DNA of 5,020 nt from the NCBI GenBank assembly GCA_003484785.1, contig DNAD01000033.1:1-5020 (forward strand). Reading direction: 5' to 3'. The stretch comes from Lachnospiraceae bacterium (lineage in GTDB: Bacteria; Bacillota; Clostridia; Lachnospirales; Lachnospiraceae). Positions 1 to 4,611 of the stretch are shown here, piece after piece. A program made the translations under genes and the position numbers. Under the pieces are notes generated by a model. It was not told where the DNA came from and searched no databases. It worked only from the letters and a program-made list of their open reading frames with translations. Position 1 is the stretch's first letter, and the number at the start of each line of letters is the position of its first letter.

Positions 1-545
1 CGGGCGGTTATTCTCCTGTATATGACAAAAAGGGTATACCAAGGACTGCATCGACTAACACCGACGGTTTTGTAAATTTCAACGTTGCCGCCGACACCAC
101 CACAATGTGGGACAACAACCAGACCTCGACCCTTGCCGGCAAGCCCGGTGACTACGACGGCAACTACATGGGACGTAAGGTAGGTAAGATGTCCGGACTT
201 ACCGTAGACCAGAGCGGAAAGATATTCGCCTCCTACGATAACGGAACCCAGAGAGTACTGGGACAGATTGCGGTAGCTCAGTTTGAGAACCCTTCGGGAC
301 TTGAGAAGATCGGTGAAAACCTTTACGCAACCACCCAGAACTCCGGTGATTTCGACGGTATCGGAATGGACGTAACCTCGGACGGCGTAGGAAAGCTCAC
401 TGCCGGCGTGCTGGAAATGTCAAACGTGGATCTTTCTGCCGAGTTTACCGATATGATCACCACCCAGAGAGGTTTCCAGGCCAACAGCCGTATCATAACG
501 GTTTCCGACTCCATGCTGGAGGAGCTTACGAACCTGAAGAGATAA
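1..545 (+). CDS. flgE: Flagellar hook protein FlgE, C-terminal part (5' end outside window)
   Basis: The reading frame enters at base 3 and gives 180 residues to a TAA stop at 543-545. FlgE polymerises outside the cell into the hook, the flexible joint between rod and filament. The last ~45 residues are the basal-body/hook C-terminal domain: NVDLSAEFTDMI (fragment residues 141-152), then QRGFQANSRIIT (155-166), and the ending MLEELTNLKR. This helix packs in the inner tube of the hook. The section before it (GQIAVAQFENPSGLEKIGENLY, residues 87-108, split here as GQIAVAQFENP and SGLEKIGENLY) is the usual FlgE stretch before that domain. FlgF and FlgG share the C-terminal fold, but the position just upstream of flbD-motA-motB and the NLKR end favour FlgE. 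No frameshift is seen. It is followed by an unusually long gap before flbD. Confidence 0.95.
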   Translation, partial: GGYSPVYDKKGIPRTASTNTDGFVNFNVAADTTTMWDNNQTSTLAGKPGDYDGNYMGRKVGKMSGLTVDQSGKIFASYDNGTQRVLGQIAVAQFENPSGLEKIGENLYATTQNSGDFDGIGMDVTSDGVGKLTAGVLEMSNVDLSAEFTDMITTQRGFQANSRIITVSDSMLEELTNLKR

Positions 546-585
546 GCATCACATAAATACTAAAAACTGCTTTAAAGTCGACGTT

Positions 586-840
586 ATGCAGGAAATGGAT
601 CAAACTTACGGTTCGTTTCATACGCGCGTCTGCTGCAAGTTCATTTACAAAGGAAAGGCCGGTTCTGCCAGCCTTTCCTTTGATCGTAATAAATTCTACA
701 GCTTGGGGCTGGATTTGCCAAACGGGGCTATATGTTGTATACTGTTATCGGAATACGATCAGGGCAAAAAGACATGGCGTTTTTTGGTTTACGGATCGGG
801 AATATTCGGCAAGGGTACAAATAATCCTGTCCGGCCATAG
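586..840 (+). CDS. Doubtful small ORF, 84 codons, unrecognised
   Basis: An open frame of 84 codons fills most of the gap after flgE and ends with TAG just before the Shine-Dalgarno of the next gene. I recognise no family. The product would contain a CC pair at residues 16-17, a second CC near residue 50 and aromatic-rich segments, with no clear signal peptide or membrane helix. Points against it: there is no Shine-Dalgarno before the ATG at 586 (or the in-frame ATG at 595). A 12-bp perfect hairpin (648-682) and a good promoter match (715-743) lie inside the frame. Codons such as TTG, GGG, CCA and CGG are commoner here than in neighbouring flagellar genes. It could be a real small gene, a decayed fragment, or simply an open stretch of regulatory intergenic DNA. 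I favour the last. Confidence 0.22.
   Translation: MQEMDQTYGSFHTRVCCKFIYKGKAGSASLSFDRNKFYSLGLDLPNGAICCILLSEYDQGKKTWRFLVYGSGIFGKGTNNPVRP
648..682. terminator. Perfect 12-bp stem-loop; weak bidirectional terminator or RNA-processing hairpin
   Basis: CAAAGGAAAGGC (648-659) is exactly reverse-complementary to GCCTTTCCTTTG (671-682). Inside the 11-base loop a further GG/CC pair can form after one C-A mismatch, leaving TTCTG as the apical loop. The layout of A-rich bases, GC core and T/C-rich bases resembles a bidirectional intrinsic terminator whose arms contain the A and U tracts. The T run is interrupted (TTTCCTTT), however, and nothing U-rich follows, so termination would be partial. It sits ~100 bases after flgE and 33 bases before a promoter match, which fits a transcript boundary. 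A processing or stability hairpin is the alternative. Confidence 0.45.
715..743 (+). promoter_or_regulatory. Candidate sigma-A (sigma-70 type) promoter
   Basis: TTGCCA at 715-720 (5 of 6 against TTGACA) and TATACT at 738-743 (5 of 6 against TATAAT) are separated by exactly 17 bases. Transcription would begin near 749-752 and leave a leader of about 105 nt before the small gene at 856. It would supply flbD, motA, motB and downstream genes from within the long operon. It is a match to consensus only, and it lies inside the doubtful 586-840 frame, so the two features weaken each other. Confidence 0.42.
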
Positions 841-842
841 GA

Positions 843-873
843 AAGGAGCGTATCAATGGAGGGTGCATTTATG
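843..873 (+). promoter_or_regulatory. Two alternative ribosome binding site/start pairs
   Basis: AAGGAG at 843-848 is followed by ATG at 856, and GGAGGG at 858-863 by an in-frame ATG at 871. Both have the same 7-base spacing. The two starts differ by five residues (MEGAF). The sequence alone does not decide between them; the upstream one has the slightly better Shine-Dalgarno match. Confidence 0.55.
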
Positions 874-1101
874 ACTGATCATCAGTTTGACGCGATTCTG
901 GATATGGTGGATATGATACTTGATGGCTGCAAAAGCGTGAAGGAAGCGCAGGAGAAGCTTAGAAGCATCAGAAAAAGGCCGGGACTTTTTTCGGAAAATG
1001 ATACCAGCGAAATCGCTCAGTCAGCGGAGCAGACTGAATCGGAACGAACTAAAGTTAGTTCCGAAGCGCACGATCCTGTCGGAACCGGCGCAGATCGGTG
1101 A
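856..1101 (+). CDS. Small protein of unknown function, 81 (or 76) residues
   Basis: This small gene stands immediately upstream of flbD (6-base gap). I recognise no characterised family. Residues 10-42 (FDAILDMVDMILDGCKSVKE and the following AQEKLRSIRKR) look like two or three amphipathic helices ending in a basic patch. The remaining C-terminal third is polar and probably disordered. That tail, from about residue 55, is encoded by the three-hairpin repeat described at 1017-1091, so the frame may simply read through a structured element until a chance stop. The start is ambiguous. AAGGAG (843-848) lies 7 bases before ATG 856, and GGAGGG (858-863) lies 7 bases before an in-frame ATG at 871. 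Helix content and a strong Shine-Dalgarno support a real gene. It is not part of the usual flgE-flbD junction and may be an accessory insertion. A role in motility would be a guess from position only. Confidence 0.65.
   Translation: MEGAFMTDHQFDAILDMVDMILDGCKSVKEAQEKLRSIRKRPGLFSENDTSEIAQSAEQTESERTKVSSEAHDPVGTGADR
1017..1091. repeat. Three-hairpin repeat, copy 1, upstream of flbD
   Basis: Three stem-loops follow each other with single-base gaps. Hairpin 1: TCAGTC (1017-1022) with GACTGA (1032-1037). Hairpin 2: TCGGAAC (1039-1045) with GTTCCGA (1058-1064), plus an inner AAC/GTT stem and loop TAAA. Hairpin 3: GCGC (1066-1069) with GCGC (1088-1091), with inner CG/CG and TCC/GGA pairs and loop TGTC. 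It ends 16 bases before the flbD ATG. Bases 1038-1074 match copy 3 at 30 of 37 positions. The copy overlaps the end of the preceding small ORF, so it is also read as protein. Hairpin 3 is the least regular of the three copies. Confidence 0.75.
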
Positions 1102-1107
1102 CACAAG

Positions 1108-1293
1108 ATGATAGAAGTAACCAAGCTGAATGACGTAAAGATCCTGGTGAATGAGGACCTGATAGAGACCGTGGAGGAGACGCCGGATACTGTGCTGACT
1201 CTTACCAACGGCAAAAAAATTCTGATAAAAGAACGTAGACAAGAAGTGAAAAATCTAGTAAAATCTTTTAAGCGGGATATTTTTAGTTCCTGA
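1108..1293 (+). CDS. flbD: FlbD/SwrD-family flagellar protein
   Basis: A 61-residue protein of the FlbD family (SwrD in Bacillus), full length for that family. The family pattern is clear. MIEVTKLNDVKILVNEDLIE at residues 1-20 gives the conserved start and the Asn-x-Asp-Leu-Ile-Glu block, followed by EETPDTVLTLTNGKKILIKE (23-42), the hallmark ET-PDT-hxLTNG-K stretch. In Bacillus subtilis SwrD raises flagellar motor torque. It is cytoplasmic and its mechanism is not settled. Its position directly before motA and motB fits a role with the stator. The ATG at 1108 begins the conserved motif. The only upstream Shine-Dalgarno-like sequence is weak (GGTGA, 1097-1101), and it overlaps the stop of the preceding small ORF 6 bases away, suggesting translational coupling. 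It is not the same as the Caulobacter transcription factor also called FlbD. Confidence 0.93.
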   Translation: MIEVTKLNDVKILVNEDLIETVEETPDTVLTLTNGKKILIKERRQEVKNLVKSFKRDIFSS

Positions 1294-1322
1294 AGTTTTT
1301 ATGGGGAAAACTTTAATGAGGT

Positions 1323-1336
1323 AGGTGGGAGTATTG
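1323..1336 (+). promoter_or_regulatory. Ribosome binding site and TTG start of motA
   Basis: AGGTGG at 1323-1328 (one mismatch to AGGAGG) lies 5 bases before TTG 1334-1336. This start gives the family-typical beginning MDIATLIGLVL. The alternative GTG at 1325 would add only three residues and would have GAGG just 3 bases upstream, too close for normal use. Confidence 0.65.
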
Positions 1337-2128
1337 GATATTGCTACCCTGATAGGTCTTGTACTTTGCCTTGTATTCATGATCGTATCCATCGCCATAG
1401 GACAGGATGGTCCTGCGGGAATCGTATACTTTCTTGATGCGCCGAGTGCAATGATCACCTTTGGCGGGGCTTTCATGGCGATGTTTGCGGCATATGAGAT
1501 CCCCGACTATATCAACGGCCTTAAGAGCTTTACGATAAGCTTAAAGCTTCCGTCGGTAAATACGGGCGCGATCATCACAAAAATAATAGAGCTGTCCAAT
1601 GTGGCACGTAAAGAGGGTCTCCTGTCTCTGGAAGAGGCGGCAGGGGAGCTTGATGATGCTTTCCTTCAAAAGGGCATCATGCTGATCGTTGACGGTACCG
1701 ATCCCGAGCTTGTACGGGGAATAATGGAGACGGAGCTGATAAACATAGAGGGAAGGCATAAACAGAATATAAACTTCTGGGATGATCTTGGCGCGAACGG
1801 ACCTGCCTGGGGTATGATAGGTACCCTGATAGGTCTTGTTATGATGTTGTATCATATGGATGATGTATCGTCTCTGGGGCCGAACATGGCGGTTGCCCTT
1901 ATTACTACCTTTTACGGCTCGGTTCTGGCAAACTGGATCTGTACTCCGGTATCCAAAAAGCTGAGCGCTATAAACGGCATCGAAATGCAGGTCAAGGAAA
2001 TCGTTATCGAGGGTCTGCTTTCCATTCAGGCCGGTGAAAATCCGAGAGTCATAGAGGAAAAGCTCAAGTCCTTTCTGGCTCCCAGCGCAAGGGGCGCTAT
2101 CGGCGGTGACGGCGGAGGTGAGGAATAG
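1334..2128 (+). CDS. motA: Flagellar motor stator protein MotA
   Basis: MotA is the larger stator subunit. It forms the proton channel with MotB in the inner membrane and pushes on the rotor protein FliG. From the TTG start it has 264 residues, normal for MotA. Four membrane segments are visible: about residues 3-22, 28-52, 156-176 and 184-206. Between the second and third lies the cytoplasmic loop with the ARKEGLLSLE motif (91-100), typical of the FliG-contacting region. The two functionally important prolines are in place: P157 in NGPAWGMIGTLIGLV and P205 in CTPVSKK. The C-terminus ends in a Gly/Glu-rich tail (GGDGGGEE). The bases for this tail also provide the motB ribosome binding site (GGAGGTGA, 2114-2121), and the stop codon overlaps the motB start by one base. 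The pair is thus translationally coupled, as expected for a complex of fixed subunit ratio. Confidence 0.95.
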   Translation: MDIATLIGLVLCLVFMIVSIAIGQDGPAGIVYFLDAPSAMITFGGAFMAMFAAYEIPDYINGLKSFTISLKLPSVNTGAIITKIIELSNVARKEGLLSLEEAAGELDDAFLQKGIMLIVDGTDPELVRGIMETELINIEGRHKQNINFWDDLGANGPAWGMIGTLIGLVMMLYHMDDVSSLGPNMAVALITTFYGSVLANWICTPVSKKLSAINGIEMQVKEIVIEGLLSIQAGENPRVIEEKLKSFLAPSARGAIGGDGGGEE

Positions 2129-2922
2129 TGGCAAAACGAAAGCAGGAAGATCCGCCAAAAGGGTCACCGGCATGGATGGCGACGTTCTCGGACTTGATGA
2201 ATCTGTTGCTGTGCTTCTTCGTTATGCTTTTTGCCATGTCTACGGTTGATGCCGAGAAGTTCGAACAGCTGGCTGCCTCCTTTACCGAATCCTACAGTAT
2301 ATTTAACGGCGGAGCTCAGTCCATAGGGGACGGCATTCTGGTATCAAACGGAGTAAGTCAGCTCAACGAGCTGGATGACTACATGTATCAGATGGGAAAG
2401 CAGACCGATTCCGAGACAAAGAGCGATGTTCTTAAGGAAATAGAGCAGGAGCAGCTCAAGGAATCGGAAAGCCTTGCGGAGATCATAGAGGAGATACTGG
2501 TGGAGGAATCCCTTGCGGCGCAGGTGGATGTTGATTTCACCTCCCAGTATGTTTCCCTTACCTTAAACGGAGCGCTTCTGTTTGATTCCGGCTCTGCGGC
2601 CATCAAGGAAGATTCCAAGCCGATGCTTGATAAGATAGGAAGCATCCTTAAGAAGTACGGAAAGAGCGTTATAGAGATAGAAGGCCATACCGATAATGTT
2701 CCGATAAGCACCGCGAAGTTTAAGGATAATAACGAGTTGTCAAGCGCAAGGGCGCTTGCGGTGTTTGAATATCTTGTAGATAATTCGGGGCTGGACCCGG
2801 CCATGGTCAAGCATTCGGGCAGAGGCGAGTATGTTCCGATAGCCGATAACTCTACGCCCGAGGGCAGAGCCCAGAACAGAAGGGTAGAGATCAAGATTTA
2901 TCATACCCTCAGCACCTACTGA
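2128..2922 (+). CDS. motB: Flagellar motor stator protein MotB
   Basis: MotB anchors the stator to peptidoglycan and carries the proton-binding aspartate. It has 264 residues from a GTG start that shares a base with the motA stop; GGAGGTGA ends 6 bases upstream. The single membrane helix (about residues 17-38) holds the signature PAWMATFSDLMNLLL (14-28), with D22 as the expected proton-carrying residue. Residues 41-60 fit the amphipathic plug that closes the unassembled channel. Residues ~95-130 are unusually rich in Glu and Lys and look like a helical linker. The OmpA-like peptidoglycan-binding domain spans ~145-260, with LFDSGSAAI (151-159), EGHTDNVP (185-192), NELSSARA (202-209) and NRRVEI (250-255) all intact. 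The last codons and stop lie in the first hairpin of repeat copy 2. A sodium-driven homologue (PomB/MotS type) cannot be excluded from sequence alone. Confidence 0.95.
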   Translation: MAKRKQEDPPKGSPAWMATFSDLMNLLLCFFVMLFAMSTVDAEKFEQLAASFTESYSIFNGGAQSIGDGILVSNGVSQLNELDDYMYQMGKQTDSETKSDVLKEIEQEQLKESESLAEIIEEILVEESLAAQVDVDFTSQYVSLTLNGALLFDSGSAAIKEDSKPMLDKIGSILKKYGKSVIEIEGHTDNVPISTAKFKDNNELSSARALAVFEYLVDNSGLDPAMVKHSGRGEYVPIADNSTPEGRAQNRRVEIKIYHTLSTY

Positions 2923-2971
2923 GTGGTAATCGGAAATTTCCGAAGCACACGGTTTGCCAGCAAACCGGTGC
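2904..2971. repeat. Three-hairpin repeat, copy 2, between motB and fliL
   Basis: Hairpin 1: TACCCTCAG (2904-2912) pairs with CTGAG plus GGTA (2919-2928) with T2924 bulged; it includes the motB stop codon. Hairpin 2 is the perfect 14-base palindrome TCGGAAATTTCCGA (2930-2943), a shortened form with no extended loop. Hairpin 3: GCAC (2945-2948), bulged A2949 and CGGTTTG (2950-2956), pairs with CAAACCG and GTGC (2961-2971) around loop CCAG. It ends 18 bases before the fliL ATG and just before its Shine-Dalgarno. Spacing between the three hairpins is one base, as in the other copies. Confidence 0.78.
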
Positions 2972-2989
2972 AGTAAGGAGTCATTTGTT

Positions 2990-3502
2990 ATGAAGAGAAA
3001 TCTGATACTGGTCATTATATGTGCGTTGTCGCTGGTCAATGTGGTGCTTACCGGAGTGATGATGGTCTCCACCATGTCCGCCAACAAAAAGACTGCCGCG
3101 CTTATAAACGATATTTCCGCGGTGCTCGAGCTGGAGCTTGATCCCAACGCATATATGCCGAACACGACTCCTTCCCTTGCGGATACGGAGACCTACAATA
3201 TAGACGATGAGATGGTGATAGCCCTTGCCCCGAGCGGAGACGGGCAGGATCACTATGCCATGGTCTCTGTTTCCTTTTCGATCGATAAGACCAGCAAGGA
3301 TTACGCCGAGGTCCGTCCCCTGCTTGATGAAAACGTGAGCAAGATCCGCAGTGAGATCATGAGCGTGGTCGGAAGCTATACAAAGGACGAGGCCCTGGCG
3401 GATCAGAAGGGACTGGAGAACGCCATACTTGCAAAGCTTCAGGAAATGTTTGATTCCAAATTTATATACGAGGTATATTTCAGAGACTTTAAGTGTCAGT
3501 AA
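2990..3502 (+). CDS. fliL: Flagellar basal body-associated protein FliL
   Basis: FliL is a single-pass inner membrane protein that surrounds or supports the MotA/MotB stator near the basal body. This copy has 170 residues: a short basic N-terminus (MKRN), a membrane helix at ~5-27, a linker, and an extracytoplasmic domain from ~85 to the end. The family features are weak but present: AMVSVSFSI (90-98) as the first strand, then a helix with VSKIRSEIMSVVGSY (116-130), and the conserved ending IYEVYFRDFKCQ (159-170), which matches the usual V-Y-F-x-D-F-x-x-Q finish. The ATG at 2990 is chosen because AAGGAG (2975-2980) stands 9 bases before it and the membrane helix follows at once. Longer in-frame starts such as TTG 2954 fall inside a hairpin. 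Three-hairpin repeats flank the gene on both sides. Like many clostridial FliL proteins it is divergent; position and topology carry much of the call. Confidence 0.88.
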   Translation: MKRNLILVIICALSLVNVVLTGVMMVSTMSANKKTAALINDISAVLELELDPNAYMPNTTPSLADTETYNIDDEMVIALAPSGDGQDHYAMVSVSFSIDKTSKDYAEVRPLLDENVSKIRSEIMSVVGSYTKDEALADQKGLENAILAKLQEMFDSKFIYEVYFRDFKCQ

Positions 3503-3538
3503 TGCAGACTGGCCGGCGAAGATTGAAAAGAAAATGAC

Positions 3539-3613
3539 CCGTTCAGCAGGCTGAACGGATCGGCACAAACGAAAGCTTGTGCCGGAGCGCACGATTTGCA
3601 TGCAGATCGACGC
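3539..3613. repeat. Three-hairpin repeat, copy 3, between fliL and fliM
   Basis: Hairpin 1: CCGTTCAG (3539-3546) with CTGAACGG (3551-3558), loop CAGG. Hairpin 2: CGGCACAA (3561-3568) with TTGTGCCG (3577-3584), extended outward by T3560-G3585 and inward past an A-C mismatch to a C-G-closed GAAA tetraloop (3571-3574). Hairpin 3: CGATTTG (3592-3598) with CAGATCG (3603-3609) around loop CATG, and an outer GCG/CGC stem (3587-3589 with 3611-3613). It ends 14 bases before the fliM ATG and abuts its Shine-Dalgarno. It occupies most of the 125-base gap between fliL and fliM. The first 36 bases of that gap (3503-3538) show nothing else. Confidence 0.8.
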
Positions 3614-3627
3614 GGAGGTGAGTATAA

Positions 3628-4608
3628 ATGGCAGATGTTCTCTCACAAAATGAGATAGACAGCCTGTTGGCTGCGCTCAGCTCGGGAGAGCTGGATGCGG
3701 AGGATCTGGCGGAATCTGATGAGAAGGTCGCGAAAAACTATGACTTTAAACGTCCTGCCAAGTTCTCCAAGGAGCATTTAAGAACCCTTGAGATCATTTT
3801 TGAACATTACGGGAGACTGTTATCCACCAATCTTCCCGTATATCTCAGAAAGAATATCCAGGTCAGCGTGATGAGCTCCGAGGCCTGTACCTTCATGGAG
3901 TTTTCAAATGCGCTTGCCAATCCCGCTCTGCTGGCCATCATAAATTTCCAGCCTTTGGGCGGAAATATCATACTTGAGCTCGCGGCAAATCTGGGATTTG
4001 CCATGATAGACCGCATGCTCGGGGGACAGGGCGATGCGATCGAGAAGACCAGGGATTTCTCGGAGATCGAGAGAACCATAATAGATAAGCTCCTGGTGGT
4101 CTGTGTTCAGCTCTTAAGAGAGCCCTGGATGAATGTGGTCGAGATTTCGCCCATACTTGAAAGGATCGAGACCAATCCCCAGTTTGCTCAGATCATAGCT
4201 CCCAGTGAGATGATCGCCATCGTCACTCTGAATATAAAGATCGGTGACGTGGAAGGCCTTATGAATATATGTCTCCCTTATTTTACGCTGGAAAATGTCA
4301 TGGACAAGCTGAATACCAAGTTCTGGTTTGCCTCAATGAAGGAGAACAGCGACGAGACATATAACGAAAACATTGAGAATATCATCAGAAAGGTTTCAAT
4401 GCCGATAAAAGCTGTCCTTGGCAAGAGCTCAATCACGGTCAGCGATTTTGTAAATCTGCAGGTAGGTGATATAATAAAGCTGAATTCCAAGATAGACACC
4501 GAGATGGATGTGTACGTGGGGAATATAAAGAAGTTCAAGTCCCTGCCGGGAACGTCGAGAGACGGCTATGCGGTCAGGGTTACGACGGTGTTGCGAGAGG
4601 AGGGGTAA
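3628..4608 (+). CDS. fliM: Flagellar motor switch protein FliM
   Basis: FliM is the C-ring protein that binds phosphorylated CheY and passes the signal to FliG to change rotation. It has 326 residues, a normal length. The N-terminal LSQNEIDSLLAAL (5-17) is the CheY-P-binding peptide, followed by an acidic linker (20-33). YDFKRPAKFSKEHLRTLE (38-55) begins the middle CheC-like domain, and LGGQGDA (131-137) is the GGxG segment that contacts FliG. The C-terminal SpoA/FliN-like domain covers about 253-323, with VNLQVGDIIKL (275-285) as its conserved core. The start is well supported: GGAGGTGA (3614-3621) is 6 bases before the ATG and the CheY-binding motif follows directly. The stop is 3 bases before fliY, so the two switch proteins are tightly coupled. 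Confidence 0.96.
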   Translation: MADVLSQNEIDSLLAALSSGELDAEDLAESDEKVAKNYDFKRPAKFSKEHLRTLEIIFEHYGRLLSTNLPVYLRKNIQVSVMSSEACTFMEFSNALANPALLAIINFQPLGGNIILELAANLGFAMIDRMLGGQGDAIEKTRDFSEIERTIIDKLLVVCVQLLREPWMNVVEISPILERIETNPQFAQIIAPSEMIAIVTLNIKIGDVEGLMNICLPYFTLENVMDKLNTKFWFASMKENSDETYNENIENIIRKVSMPIKAVLGKSSITVSDFVNLQVGDIIKLNSKIDTEMDVYVGNIKKFKSLPGTSRDGYAVRVTTVLREEG

Positions 4609-4611
4609 CAG

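Noticed and set aside
791..850. Possible fourth, degraded copy of the three-hairpin module before the small gene at 856
   Set aside because: ATCGGGAATATTCGGC and ATCCTGTC resemble parts of the module, but the stems pair poorly (hairpin 2 needs wobbles and hairpin 3 is not recognisable). It is too weak to list.
680..874. Plus-strand 64-codon frame overlapping 586-840 and 856-1101
   Set aside because: It overlaps both the promoter match and the start of the better-supported small gene, has no Shine-Dalgarno, and shows no family resemblance.
1028..1030. GGAG in the loop of hairpin 1 of copy 1 as a CsrA-binding site
   Set aside because: CsrA favours GGA in hairpin loops near ribosome binding sites, but the other two copies lack GGA in the equivalent loop, so the idea does not explain the repeat.
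1293..1313. AAGTTTT/AAAACTT hairpin between flbD and motA
   Set aside because: Seven A/T-rich pairs with a 7-base loop and no T run. It lacks the TCGG and GC(G/A)CACG landmarks of the repeat and is easily a chance occurrence.
1541..2173. Long minus-strand open frame opposite motA (210 codons)
   Set aside because: It lies antisense to well-conserved MotA coding sequence and has no family resemblance.
2842..2849. GCCGATAA, an exact match to the sigma-28 -10 element
   Set aside because: There is no TAAA-like -35 element 15 bases upstream (the bases there are AGGC), and the bases encode conserved MotB sequence (PIADN), so it is best read as chance within coding DNA.
2954..2989. Longer fliL start at TTG 2954
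   Set aside because: It lies inside hairpin 3 of repeat copy 2 and has no ribosome binding site, whereas ATG 2990 has AAGGAG at 9 bases and begins just before the membrane helix.
2981..3646. Long minus-strand open frame opposite fliL (221 codons)
   Set aside because: It is antisense to a supported gene, shows no recognisable motif or good ribosome binding site, and is explained by the codon composition of fliL.
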